Assembly: GCA_900466575.1 (NCBI GenBank)
Contig: UBMP01000009.1
Location: 186,001 to 250,000, forward strand
Reading direction: 5' to 3'
Length of the DNA: 64,000 bases
Origin: Hyphomicrobiales bacterium
Lineage (GTDB): Bacteria; Pseudomonadota; Alphaproteobacteria; Rhizobiales; Rhizobiaceae
The notes under the pieces are model-generated. The model was not told the DNA's origin. It worked only from the letters and a program-made list of their open reading frames with translations, and did no database searches. Positions within the stretch are counted from its first letter, which is position 1. The number at the start of each line of letters is the position of its first letter. Positions 34,413 to 43,338 of this stretch are shown piece after piece. The translations under genes were made by a program, and so were the position numbers.

Positions 34413-35282
34413 ATGTCCTACAATGCAGCCAGACCCAACCTGCTTGCCGCGCCGGCGGTGCTGTGGCTCGTCGCGTTCATGATCGTGCCCTGCGCGCTGA
34501 TCCTGCTCTTCGCCTTCTTCGAGCGCGGCGTCTTCGGCGGCATCGACTATAATCTGAACCTCGACAATTTCCGCCGGGTCGCCGACCCGCTTTATGCCGG
34601 CATCTTCCTGCGCTCGGCCCGCATCGCGCTGACGGCGGCGGGGCTTGCGATCCTCATTGCCTATCCGGCGGCCTATGCCATTACGCGCGCGCTGCCCACG
34701 CGCCAGCCCATTCTCCTGTTCTTCGCCGTCCTGCCCTTCTGGAGCAATTACCTGATCCGCACCTATGCCTGGATCGTGCTTTTGAACCGGGAGGGTCTGG
34801 TGAACAATCTCCTGCGCGGACTGGGATATCACGGCGAGCCGCTTTCGATGCTTTACACCGAGGGCGCCGTCATCACCGGCCTCGTCTACAACTATCTGCC
34901 CTTCGTGATCCTGGCGATCTATTCGACCCTTTCCAAGCTGAACCCGGAGCTGATCGAGGCCTCCCGCGATCTTGGGGCCGGACCAGTGAGGACCTTCCTC
35001 AGGGTCACGCTGCCGCTCAGCCTTTCGGGCGTTGCCGCCGGCGGGGTCTTCGTCTTCATCCTCTCGATCGGCAATTTCGTCACGCCCGCACTTCTCGGGG
35101 GCGGTCGGTTCCAGATGGTCGGCAATCTCGTCTACGACCAGTTCCTGTCCGCCAACGACTGGCCCTTCGGTGCCGCACTCGGCATGGTGCTGATCACGCT
35201 GATGATCGTGCTCCTCATGCTCCAGGCGCATATGACGGCGCGCGCCTCCGGCGAGACCAGGGGAGCAAGTGCCGATGCGTAA
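34413..35282 (+). CDS. Polyamine-type ABC permease (PotB-like)
   Basis: 289-residue inner-membrane permease with six hydrophobic segments and the family pattern RTYAWIVLLNREGLVN, then LVYNYLPFVILAIYSTLSKL. The EAA loop reads EASRDLGAGPVRTFLRVTLPLS. It makes the channel with the PotC-like subunit. The ATG at 34413 fits the family N-terminus (RPNLLAAPAVLWLVAFMIVP) better than the in-frame TTG at 34371. The end overlaps the next gene by 8 bp. Confidence 0.9.
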   Translation: MSYNAARPNLLAAPAVLWLVAFMIVPCALILLFAFFERGVFGGIDYNLNLDNFRRVADPLYAGIFLRSARIALTAAGLAILIAYPAAYAITRALPTRQPILLFFAVLPFWSNYLIRTYAWIVLLNREGLVNNLLRGLGYHGEPLSMLYTEGAVITGLVYNYLPFVILAIYSTLSKLNPELIEASRDLGAGPVRTFLRVTLPLSLSGVAAGGVFVFILSIGNFVTPALLGGGRFQMVGNLVYDQFLSANDWPFGAALGMVLITLMIVLLMLQAHMTARASGETRGASADA

Positions 35283-36054
35283 CAGCAGGATCCCCGGACG
35301 CCTCGTTCTCACCGCCGTCTTCGGCTTTCTCTATCTGCCCGTCGCAGTGCTGGTGCTGCTCTCGTTCAACGAGTCCGGCCTCCCAACCACCTGGACCGGG
35401 TTCTCGACCAAATGGTATGGCGCGCTTCTCGGTAACGGGAAGATCCTCGGCGCGGCGGGCAACACGCTCGTGGTTGCGGTTGCGGCGACAATCGTCTCCA
35501 CCATTCTCGGCACGCTGCTCGCGCTGGGCATGGAGGCGCGCGCCCGCAAATCCGGCACGCTCGAAGCGATCGCCTTCGCGCCCATGGTGATCCCGGATAT
35601 CGTTCTTGCGGTCGCCCTTCTCAGCTTCTTCTCGAAGCTCAACGTCACGCTCGGCCTGCACACGATCATCATCAGCCATGTGATCTTCGACCTGGCCTTT
35701 GTCTGCTCGGTCGTAAGGGCCCGTCTCAAGAATTTCGATTATTCCGTTGTCGAAGCCTCGCGGGATCTCGGGGCGTCGGGCTGGACGACGTTCTGGCGGA
35801 TCACGTTCCCGTCGATCATGCCCGCAGTCATCGCCGGTGCGCTGCTCGCCTTCACGCTGTCGGTGGATGAGTTCATCATCTCGTTCTTCACCGCCGGTGC
35901 GGGCCGCGGCTCCACCACCCTTCCCATGCAGATCTATTCGATGATCCGCTTCGGCATCACCCCCGAGGTCAATGCACTGGCAACCCTGATCATGGGGGTC
36001 AGTGCCACCGCCTTGCTGCTCTCCCAGTGGCTGAACCGGGAGCAACTTCCTTGA
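35275..36054 (+). CDS. Polyamine-type ABC permease (PotC-like)
   Basis: 259-residue permease with six hydrophobic segments, LPTTWTGFSTKWYGALL after the first span, and the EAA loop EASRDLGASGWTTFWRITFPS. LAFTLSVDEFIISFFTAGAG follows, a PotC hallmark. The start could be ATG 35275 or GTG 35269; AGGGGAG lies 11 or 5 nt upstream of these. It works with the PotB-like permease and the ATPase encoded next. Confidence 0.9.
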   Translation: MRNSRIPGRLVLTAVFGFLYLPVAVLVLLSFNESGLPTTWTGFSTKWYGALLGNGKILGAAGNTLVVAVAATIVSTILGTLLALGMEARARKSGTLEAIAFAPMVIPDIVLAVALLSFFSKLNVTLGLHTIIISHVIFDLAFVCSVVRARLKNFDYSVVEASRDLGASGWTTFWRITFPSIMPAVIAGALLAFTLSVDEFIISFFTAGAGRGSTTLPMQIYSMIRFGITPEVNALATLIMGVSATALLLSQWLNREQLP

Positions 36055-36062
36055 CAGGTTCC

Positions 36063-37133
36063 ATGACCAAGAAACCGCTTCTGACGATCAAGAACGTCAC
36101 CAAGAAATTCGGCCCGATCGCTGCGGTCGATGGGATTGATCTCGACATCTACGAGAACGAGTTCTTTGCGCTGCTTGGCCCGTCGGGCTGCGGCAAGACC
36201 ACGCTGCTGCGCATGATCGCGGGCTTCGAGTTTCCGACATCGGGCGCGATCCTGTTGTCCGGCCAGGATATCGCGCCGCTGCCCCCGGAAAAACGGCCGC
36301 TGAACCTGATGTTCCAGTCCTACGCGCTCTTTCCGCACATGACCGTGCGGCAGAACCTTGCCTACGGGTTGGAAGTGGAGCGGCTGGACAAGGCCGAGAT
36401 CCGCCGCCGCGTCGATGAAACGCTGGCCTCCACCGACCTTTCCGAACTCGCAGAGCGCAAGCCCGAGCAGCTTTCCGGCGGCCAGAAGCAGCGGGTGGCG
36501 CTCGCCCGGGCGTTGGTCAAGAAACCGAAGCTGCTGCTGCTCGATGAGCCGCTCGGCGCGCTCGACAAGAAGCTGCGCGAACGCATGCAGCTCGAACTCA
36601 AGCGCCTTCAGCACGAAGCCGGCATCACCTTCGTCATCGTGACGCACGATCAGGAGGAGGCGCTGGTCATGGCCGACCGCATGGCGATCCTGAAGTCGGG
36701 TCGCCTCTTGCAGGTTGGCAGTCCCGAGGAGGTCTACGAAGCACCGTCCGATCCCTTCGTGGCGAACTTCATCGGCATCATGAACTTCCTGAAGGGCAGA
36801 ATGGAGACGGATGGCGCCTTCACTGCCGAGGGTCACTCGCTGCTGCCGGGTGCGCCGGCGAAGGCCGGCCTCGCCCTGTTGGCGGTGCGCCCGGAACACG
36901 TCACGCTGTCGGCCGACGGCGAGGGACTTGCCGGCGTGATCTCCGATATCGCCTATCACGGCCTCGACCGCGTGGTGCATGTGCGCACTGCCGCGTCCGA
37001 TGGCCCCGTCCAGGTCCGAGTCAAGGCCGACGAGGGCAGGGGGCTCGATATCGGCTCCCCGGTCCGCCTCGCTTTCAATGCTGCAAAATGCCGTGTGTTT
37101 GCCGCTGAAGGCGGCCTCGCCGCCCAATCCTGA
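36063..37133 (+). CDS. Polyamine-type ABC transporter ATPase (PotA-like)
   Basis: 356-residue ATPase with Walker A GPSGCGKTT, signature LSGGQKQRVALARAL, Walker B LLLLDEPLGALD and the H-loop VTHDQEE. A C-terminal TOBE/OB regulatory domain (about 235-350) contains LLAVRPEHVTLS. It energises the importer formed with the two permeases and the binding protein. It follows the PotC-like gene by 8 bp and is followed 31 bp later by the second glycosyltransferase gene, showing that the transporter and the enzymes are co-transcribed. Confidence 0.92.
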   Translation: MTKKPLLTIKNVTKKFGPIAAVDGIDLDIYENEFFALLGPSGCGKTTLLRMIAGFEFPTSGAILLSGQDIAPLPPEKRPLNLMFQSYALFPHMTVRQNLAYGLEVERLDKAEIRRRVDETLASTDLSELAERKPEQLSGGQKQRVALARALVKKPKLLLLDEPLGALDKKLRERMQLELKRLQHEAGITFVIVTHDQEEALVMADRMAILKSGRLLQVGSPEEVYEAPSDPFVANFIGIMNFLKGRMETDGAFTAEGHSLLPGAPAKAGLALLAVRPEHVTLSADGEGLAGVISDIAYHGLDRVVHVRTAASDGPVQVRVKADEGRGLDIGSPVRLAFNAAKCRVFAAEGGLAAQS

Positions 37134-37164
37134 CAAGAACAAATCTCATCAAAAAGGGGACACC

Positions 37165-38451
37165 ATGAAAAAGACCGTCGCATTTTTCCCGGAAGCCGCC
37201 TTCGGACCTGCTCTCAACTCGGTTGGCATTGCCCAGGCCGTGAGGGCATTGGGCCACAATGTCGTCTTTCTTTCAGATCCCGGTTTCGTCTCGGTCTACG
37301 AGGGTTATGGCTTCGAGGCCCATCCCATCAATCTGTCCGAGCCCATGCCGGCGGAACAGATGGCTAAGTTCTGGGAAGACTTCATCAACGGTCACATCCC
37401 GAACTTCCGGAAGTCTCCCTATGACCAGATCGACAACTACGTGAAGGATTGCTGGCAGGCGATCGTCGAAAGCGCCAAGTGGGCCGAGAAGGATCTGCCC
37501 GGCGTGCTTGCCCGGATCAAGCCGGATCTCATCTGCGTCGACAATGTCATCCTCTTCCCGGCGATCAAGCATTTCGGCAAGCCGTGGGTACGTATCATTT
37601 CCTGCTCCGAAAACGAGATCGAGGATCCCAAGATCCCGCCGCATCTCTCCGGCTGCCGTCAGGACGACTACGAGGGCCAGCAGGCTTTCCGCGACCGTTT
37701 CAACGAAGTGATCAAGCCGATCCACGACGATTTCAACGTCTTCCTCGCCTCGACGGGCGAGGCCGCCTATCCGATCGGCCAGTTCTTCGAGGCTTCGCCC
37801 TACATGAACCTTCTGCTCTATCCGGAGCCGGTGAAGTTCAATCGTTCGCATCCGCTGCCGCCGGAACAGTTCCAGTATCTGGAAGGCTGCGTGCGCAAGG
37901 AAGCGCCTTACGAGGTGCCGACATTTGCCAAAAACAACGACAAGCCGCTCATCTACATCTCGTTCGGCTCGCTCGGCGCCGGCGATACGGATCTCCTCAA
38001 GCGGCTGATTGCCACGATCGGCGAGCTTCCCTATCGCGCGCTCGTCAATGTCGGCGATTACAAGGACACTTATCAGGATGTGCCGGGCAATGTCGTCATC
38101 GAGAGCTGGTTCCCGCAGCCTTCGGTTATCCCGCAGGTGGATGCCGTCATCCATCACGGCGGCAACAACTCGTTCACGGAATGCCTCTACTTCGGCAAGC
38201 CGGCCATCATCATGCCCTATGTTTGGGACGGTCATGACAACGCCACTCGTGTCGACGAGACCGGCCACGGCTTCAAGATGCCGCGCTACGATTGGACCAC
38301 GGAGGAACTGGCCGCCAAGCTGGACTTCATGATCAACGACCGTGCGATGCAGGAAAAGCTCGCGGCTACCTCGAGGCACATGCAGAGCCAGGATGGCCCG
38401 CAGAAGGCAGCCGGGATTCTCGATGCGTTGCTCTCCAAGAGCGGAGCCTGA
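37165..38451 (+). CDS. GT1-like (UDP-glycosyltransferase fold) protein 2
   Basis: 428-residue GT-B-fold protein paralogous to that of 30687-32018; long blocks align without gaps. The donor-site region is ESWFPQPSVIPQVDAVIHHGGNN, then ECLYFGKPAIIMPYVWDGHDNA (from about residue 314), matching the plant/bacterial GT1 signature except for the last donor-contact residues. The N-terminus KTVAFFPEAAFGPALNSVGIAQ lacks the catalytic histidine of typical GT1 enzymes. AAGGGGA precedes the ATG. Encoded between the ABC ATPase and two cupins, it probably acts on the imported compound or a derivative. Confidence 0.82.
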   Translation: MKKTVAFFPEAAFGPALNSVGIAQAVRALGHNVVFLSDPGFVSVYEGYGFEAHPINLSEPMPAEQMAKFWEDFINGHIPNFRKSPYDQIDNYVKDCWQAIVESAKWAEKDLPGVLARIKPDLICVDNVILFPAIKHFGKPWVRIISCSENEIEDPKIPPHLSGCRQDDYEGQQAFRDRFNEVIKPIHDDFNVFLASTGEAAYPIGQFFEASPYMNLLLYPEPVKFNRSHPLPPEQFQYLEGCVRKEAPYEVPTFAKNNDKPLIYISFGSLGAGDTDLLKRLIATIGELPYRALVNVGDYKDTYQDVPGNVVIESWFPQPSVIPQVDAVIHHGGNNSFTECLYFGKPAIIMPYVWDGHDNATRVDETGHGFKMPRYDWTTEELAAKLDFMINDRAMQEKLAATSRHMQSQDGPQKAAGILDALLSKSGA

Positions 38452-38460
38452 GGGCCGGCC

Positions 38461-38820
38461 ATGACCAATCTCTCGTCCTCCGCTCCGCATATCCACGGCG
38501 CCACCAGCTATGACGATCTCGTCGACTGGGGCAATCAGCCCGACATGGTGGAAGGTCAGTCGCATTCGTCGGGACGGCTGCTCCACAAGGGGCCGAACAA
38601 TCAGCCGGAAACGGGCATCTGGGTTTGCACGCCCGGCACATGGCGGCTTTCGATCCCCCGCGACGAGTTCTGCCACTTCGTGGCGGGACGCGCCGTCTAC
38701 CGCTCCGATGCGGGCGAGGAGATCGAAGTCACCCCGGGTACGGCCGTGCTCTTTCCCGCGGGCTGGACTGGCCAATGCGCCGTCCTCGAAACCATCCGCA
38801 ACATCTACATGCTTGCTTGA
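38461..38820 (+). CDS. Small cupin (DUF861-like), first of a tandem pair
   Basis: 119-residue single-domain cupin. The second half reads WRLSIPRDEFCHFVAGRAVYRS, then EIEVTPGTAVLFPAGWTGQC, the beta-barrel pattern of the DUF861/cupin_3 family, whose best-known relative is (S)-ureidoglycine aminohydrolase. The N-terminal half contains the unusual QSHSSGRLLHKGPNNQPETG segment shared with the next gene. Metal-binding His residues are fewer than in dioxygenase cupins. It starts 9 bp after the glycosyltransferase gene and is 14 bp from its sister. The activity is unknown; an isomerase, hydrolase or binding role on the pathway intermediate is inferred. Confidence 0.78.
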   Translation: MTNLSSSAPHIHGATSYDDLVDWGNQPDMVEGQSHSSGRLLHKGPNNQPETGIWVCTPGTWRLSIPRDEFCHFVAGRAVYRSDAGEEIEVTPGTAVLFPAGWTGQCAVLETIRNIYMLA

Positions 38821-38834
38821 ACAGGAATCTCGAA

Positions 38835-39182
38835 ATGACCACCACACCGCTTATGCGCAAACCGCTCGAACAGACCGATCTCGTGGACTGGGGCGTCATT
38901 CCGACCATGATCGAGGGACAGTCGCACACGTCGGGCCGTGTCATCTACAAGGGGCCGAACGGCGAGAGCGAAAGCGGCCTGTGGGTTTGCACGCCGGGCA
39001 AATGGGTCTGCCATGTGACCCGCGACGAGTTCTGCCACTTCCTCGAAGGTCGCTGCACCTATGTCCACGAAAGCGGCGAGGTGATCGAGATCACCCCCGA
39101 TACCGCAGCCTTCTTCCCCCAGGACTGGAAGGGTGTCTGCACGGTGCACGAGACCGTCAAGAAGGTCTACATGATCCGATAA
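38835..39182 (+). CDS. Small cupin (DUF861-like), second of a tandem pair
   Basis: 115-residue protein closely similar to the preceding cupin along its whole length: DLVDWG near the N-terminus, EGQSHTSGRVIYKGPNGE, SGLWVCTPGKW, RDEFCHFLEGRCTY, FFPQDWKGVCTVHETV. The pair clearly arose by tandem duplication and may form a heteromer. A GGAA element lies about 9 nt before the ATG. It lies 13 bp upstream of the kinase gene. Confidence 0.78.
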   Translation: MTTTPLMRKPLEQTDLVDWGVIPTMIEGQSHTSGRVIYKGPNGESESGLWVCTPGKWVCHVTRDEFCHFLEGRCTYVHESGEVIEITPDTAAFFPQDWKGVCTVHETVKKVYMIR

Positions 39183-39195
39183 GGGAGAGGCCATC

Positions 39196-40239
39196 ATGCC
39201 TTCAGTCATCGACGCCAGCGCGGTCATGAACCGTCATGCGTTCATTTTCCGGCAGGGGCTCGATCCGCGCGGCATCGTCGCGCTGCCCGGCGATGCCTCG
39301 GCCCGGCGCTACTACCGGCTCCGCTGGCGTGGCGTGCTTCTGATGGAGGAGAAACCGGGATCACCCGATCTCGAGCGCTTCGTCACCATAAGCCGCTATC
39401 TGACGGCCCTCGGCCTCTCGGCGCCCCGGGTGCATACGGTGGATTACGAGGCGGGTCTGGCGCTGATCGAGGATTTTGGTCAGCAGACCTTTACGCGCCT
39501 GCTTCAGGCTGGTCACGACGAAGTCCCGCTCTATGAACTCGCGGTCGATGCTCTGGTGCATCTGCACGAACGGGGCAGCGAGGAGAGACCCCATCTGCCC
39601 GGCTATGATTTCGGGCCGCTGGACGACGAGCTCTTCATGTTCACCGACTGGTATGTGCCGGAATGCGCGCCCGAGGTGGATGCCAAAGCGTTCAAGGCCG
39701 AGTTCATGGGGCTGTGGCACGAAGCGCTGCGCGAGATGGCGGCCTGCAGGGAGGTGCTGGTGCTTCGCGACTTCCATGTCGATAACCTCATGGTGATCGA
39801 AGGGCGCGAAGGCGCAGCGCGATGCGGGCTTCTCGATTTCCAGGATGGCGTCTTTGGTTCGGCCGCTTACGATCTCGTTTCGCTGACCCAGGATGCACGA
39901 CGGGACCTGACGCCGGGGCTCGAGGAGCATCTGATCGAATATTATCTCAGCCGACGCCCCGGTCTGAACAGGGAGCGTTTCATGGCGGATTACTGGCTGC
40001 TCGCCGCACACCGACACACGAAGATACTCGGCAATTTCGAGCGGCTGTCCAAGCGGGACGGCAAACATGGCTATCTCGATTTCATTCCGCGGGTGCAGGC
40101 GCAGCTTGCGCGGGCTCTTCCCAAGGCCGGCCTTGAGCAGATTACCGCGCTGATGGAGCGCGTGCTGCCCGGCTGGGCTAAGCATGTGCCTACCGTTCCC
40201 GCGACCGCAGACGAACAGAAGAAGGCGAATGTGGCATGA
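39196..40239 (+). CDS. AmgK-like phosphotransferase (APH fold small-molecule kinase)
   Basis: 347-residue kinase of the aminoglycoside-phosphotransferase fold. The nucleotide-binding N-terminal strand carries GDASARRYYR (residues 32-41), as in anomeric N-acetylmuramate/N-acetylglucosamine kinases (AmgK). The catalytic loop is LRDFHVDNLMV (base D192, N197) and the metal-binding loop is LLDFQDG (D214). AmgK phosphorylates the anomeric hydroxyl of free amino sugars; amino-alcohol kinases share the fold. Its stop overlaps the ALDH start as ATGA. With two glycosyltransferases in the locus, a role in recycling a sugar or phosphorylating an amino-alcohol is inferred. Confidence 0.8.
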   Translation: MPSVIDASAVMNRHAFIFRQGLDPRGIVALPGDASARRYYRLRWRGVLLMEEKPGSPDLERFVTISRYLTALGLSAPRVHTVDYEAGLALIEDFGQQTFTRLLQAGHDEVPLYELAVDALVHLHERGSEERPHLPGYDFGPLDDELFMFTDWYVPECAPEVDAKAFKAEFMGLWHEALREMAACREVLVLRDFHVDNLMVIEGREGAARCGLLDFQDGVFGSAAYDLVSLTQDARRDLTPGLEEHLIEYYLSRRPGLNRERFMADYWLLAAHRHTKILGNFERLSKRDGKHGYLDFIPRVQAQLARALPKAGLEQITALMERVLPGWAKHVPTVPATADEQKKANVA

Positions 40240-41747
40240 CAAGTTTCAACCTCAGCCAGCCCGTGCATTTCGTGAAAGGCGCTTTCCGGCCGCTTTCTGG
40301 CGGAAGCCAGGACGTGATCGATCCGGCGACGCTTGAAAAGGTCGGTGTCATCGGGGAGGCGAGCCCCGCCGAAATCGAAGCCGCGCTCGACATCGTGACG
40401 GCGGCGCAGCGGTCGTGGGCCCGGCTTGATGCCAAGAGCCGTTCGACCCTGCTCCACCGCGTGGCCAACAGGATCGAAGCGACCGATATGCGCGTGTGCG
40501 CTGAAATCATGTCGCGCGAAATGGGCAAGCCCTATCCGGAAGCGATTGGTGAGGTGGCGAACTGCGCCGGCGCGTTCCGCTATTTTGCCGAGCTTGCCCG
40601 CGATGATGGCGGCAAGGTCGCGGGCACGACGCAGGCCGGGTCCTTCCAGCATGCGCGTTACGCCCCGCTCGGCGTGTCCGTGCACATCATGCCCTTCAAT
40701 TTTCCGATCCTGCTGATGTGCTGGACGGTGGCCGCGTCGCTCGCTTCCGGCAATGGCTGCGTGATCAAGCCGGCGCAGGCAACAACGCTCTCCACACTGC
40801 TCTTCATGGAGGTCTTCGCCGATCTCCCGGCGGGGCTGATTGCCTGCCTGCCGGGCGGTGTCGAGGTCGCGCAGGCCCTCATCCACTCGAAAAAGACGCA
40901 TGCCATCGCCTTCACCGGCTCTGTGGCGGCTGGCAAGGCGGTGGCGATCGCCGCCGCTGCCGAAATGAAGCCGGCGGTGATCGAGGCGGGCGGGTCCGAT
41001 CCGATGATCATCTCGGCGCACGCACCGCTCGATGTTGCAGCAGCCGGCGCGGTCACGGCGGCCTTTCACATGACCGGCCAGGTCTGCACGTCGGCGGAAC
41101 GGTTCTATGTGGTCGATGCCATCCATGATGCTTTCGTCGAGAAATTCGCGGAAGAGACCAGGCGTCTGCGCGTCGGAAACGGCCTCGGCAAGCACGAGAT
41201 CGGCCCGCTCGTCTCGAAAGCCGCGCGTGACAAGGTGATCCGCCTGGTGGAGGACGCCAAGGCCAAGGGCGCCGTTGCTATCACGGGCGGGCGCATCCCA
41301 GAGAACCAGCCCGTCGGCTGGTTCTACGAGCCGACGATCCTCACCGGCTGCACGCCGGACATGGATATCCTGAAGGAAGAATGCTTCGGCCCCGTTGCCG
41401 CCATCTGCCGTGTCGCCGATTTCGAGGAGGCGATCGACCGCGCAAACGACAGCGAATTCGGCCTTGGTGCCTCGATCTTCACGACATCGCTCGAAGAGGC
41501 AATGGAGGCAGCCGAAAGGCTGGAAGCGGGCATGGTCTGGGTGAACAATCCCCTGATCGACAACGACGCCTTGCCCTTCGGCGGCTGGAAGAAGTCCGGG
41601 ATCGGCCGCGAGCTGTCGCGTCTCGGTCTCGATACGTTCCGACGCTCCAAGATGGTCATCATCGACCACAAGCCGGAGCGCCAAGGCTGGTGGTACCCCT
41701 ATCCGGACGACTGGTTCTACGAAACCGGTGGACGCAAGCACGCATAA
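40236..41747 (+). CDS. NAD(P)+-dependent aldehyde dehydrogenase 2
   Basis: 503-residue ALDH. The cofactor region is HIMPFNFPILLMCWTVAASLASG, followed by AFTGSVAAGKAV. The general base Glu is in IEAGGSDPMI (the usual ELGGKSP is altered), the catalytic Cys284 is in TGQVCTSAER, and GGWKKSGIGRELS closes the fold. The altered Glu motif places it in the succinate-semialdehyde/lactaldehyde-like branch rather than the betaine-aldehyde branch of the first ALDH. It is the last gene of the rightward operon. Confidence 0.9.
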   Translation: MTSFNLSQPVHFVKGAFRPLSGGSQDVIDPATLEKVGVIGEASPAEIEAALDIVTAAQRSWARLDAKSRSTLLHRVANRIEATDMRVCAEIMSREMGKPYPEAIGEVANCAGAFRYFAELARDDGGKVAGTTQAGSFQHARYAPLGVSVHIMPFNFPILLMCWTVAASLASGNGCVIKPAQATTLSTLLFMEVFADLPAGLIACLPGGVEVAQALIHSKKTHAIAFTGSVAAGKAVAIAAAAEMKPAVIEAGGSDPMIISAHAPLDVAAAGAVTAAFHMTGQVCTSAERFYVVDAIHDAFVEKFAEETRRLRVGNGLGKHEIGPLVSKAARDKVIRLVEDAKAKGAVAITGGRIPENQPVGWFYEPTILTGCTPDMDILKEECFGPVAAICRVADFEEAIDRANDSEFGLGASIFTTSLEEAMEAAERLEAGMVWVNNPLIDNDALPFGGWKKSGIGRELSRLGLDTFRRSKMVIIDHKPERQGWWYPYPDDWFYETGGRKHA

Positions 41748-41935
41748 CCACGGGTTGGTTGAATGCTGCCACCATAGCGACGGGATGCGACAGCGGCAGG
41801 TTCCGGACAGCATATGCAGGCGGCTGACCCGCGTTCCGTCACCAACTTTAAGGGGAGCGAACGACGATGGATATTTTGGTCTGTTTTGTCGGCTGACGCT
41901 ATCAGTCCCCTATGCAGAATCTAAGGAACAAGAGC

Positions 41936-43327
41936 ATGCCAACGACACGCCAGTCTCTCTCCGGCACGGTGCGGGCGCCATACTGGTGGGATACCGTCGG
42001 ATCACGGGAAAGCTGCCCGCCCTTATCCGGGGACGTTCGCTGTGACTTGGCCATCGTTGGCGGCGGCTTTACCGGTCTCTGGACAGCGCTTGAGGCACGC
42101 CGCAGGCGTCCCCAGGACCGTATTGTCGTCATTGAGGCCGGAAGCTGCGGCAACGCCGCGTCTGGTCGCAACGGCGGGTTCTGCGCACCTTCCATTTCAC
42201 ACGGGGTAGGAAATGCGCTGAAGCGTTGGCCCACCGAAGCAGAAAAGCTCATACGTCTTGGACGGTCGAACCTGGATATGCTGGAAACCGACCTATCCGC
42301 CTTCGGGATGGAGGTTGAGTTTGAACGAAAGGGGAAGCTTACCGTCGCTGAGCAGCCCTGGCAGGTGGAAGGACTTAGGTCGCAGGCTGAGAACTATCGA
42401 CGCTTCGGAATAGACTGCGAGCATCTCGAGGGAGAAGCGCTGAAACGCAGATTGGACTCTCCCGTTTATGTCGCGGGGCTCTACGAACCCAACTATGCGA
42501 CGCTTAACCCAGCAAAGATGGTGGCCGAGCTGCGGAGGGTTGCGTTGTCGCAGTTCGTCGTCATCTATGAAAACACGCCCGTGACGCGATTTATGAATGG
42601 CAGTGGCGGGCTTGAACTTGTAACTTCGGGCGGCGTCGTCCGGGCTGATCGAGTAGTGCTTGCTACAAATGCTGCCCCGCCACTTCTGGCACGTCTTCGA
42701 CTGGCGACGATACCCATATTCGACTACGCACTGGTGACCCGTCCGCTGACCCCGGAGGAGATGAGGTCCATCGGCTGGACCGACAGGCACAGCATTGCCG
42801 ATTGCGGCAATCAGTTCCACTATTTCAGGAAAACCGCTGATAACAGGATCCTCTGGGGCGGCTATGACGCGATCTATCACTTCGGATCACGCCGGAACGA
42901 AGAGGACCTTCGCGAGAGTTCAAGCCTGGACCGTCTGGCGATCAACTTTGCAAGAGCCTTTCCTAGCCTGGCGGACGTATCCTTCACGCATGCGTGGGGC
43001 GGCATTATCGACACATCTGCCCGAACTACTTTTTTTGCCGGAACTGCACACGCCGGCCGTACAGCCTACGCGATGGGCTTCACGGGACAGGGCGTATCGG
43101 CAAGCCGCTTTGCTGCACTGACGATGCTCGACCTTCTTGATGACGTGGAGACCGAGCGTACGAGACTTGCCATGGTTCGTACCGCCCCATTCCCCTTTCC
43201 GCCGGAACCTTTTCGTTGGCTTGGCGTCCGCTGGGCGCAGCGCGGTCTGGCCGACGAAGACCGAACCGGCCGCCGGTCGCTGCTCAACAAGACGCTGGAC
43301 GTGTTGGGCGTCGGCTTTGACTCATGA
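41936..43327 (+). CDS. FAD-dependent amine/amino-acid oxidoreductase (DadA/PuuB-like)
   Basis: 463-residue flavoprotein with the dinucleotide-binding motif VGGGFTGLWTALEA (about 45-58) and the second motif GNAASGRNGGFCAP, typical of PuuB/YgaF-like amine oxidoreductases. HAWGGIIDTSARTT and the closing AMGFTGQGVSASR that contacts FAD are also present. It would oxidise an amine or N-substituted amino acid to an aldehyde or imine. The ATG at 41936 has AAGGAA 8 nt upstream; ATG 41912 is possible. Its codon use is visibly less GC-rich than that of the preceding operon, hinting at a different origin. It overlaps the third cupin region. Confidence 0.87.
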   Translation: MPTTRQSLSGTVRAPYWWDTVGSRESCPPLSGDVRCDLAIVGGGFTGLWTALEARRRRPQDRIVVIEAGSCGNAASGRNGGFCAPSISHGVGNALKRWPTEAEKLIRLGRSNLDMLETDLSAFGMEVEFERKGKLTVAEQPWQVEGLRSQAENYRRFGIDCEHLEGEALKRRLDSPVYVAGLYEPNYATLNPAKMVAELRRVALSQFVVIYENTPVTRFMNGSGGLELVTSGGVVRADRVVLATNAAPPLLARLRLATIPIFDYALVTRPLTPEEMRSIGWTDRHSIADCGNQFHYFRKTADNRILWGGYDAIYHFGSRRNEEDLRESSSLDRLAINFARAFPSLADVSFTHAWGGIIDTSARTTFFAGTAHAGRTAYAMGFTGQGVSASRFAALTMLDLLDDVETERTRLAMVRTAPFPFPPEPFRWLGVRWAQRGLADEDRTGRRSLLNKTLDVLGVGFDS

Positions 43328-43338
43328 GAGGATTCCGG

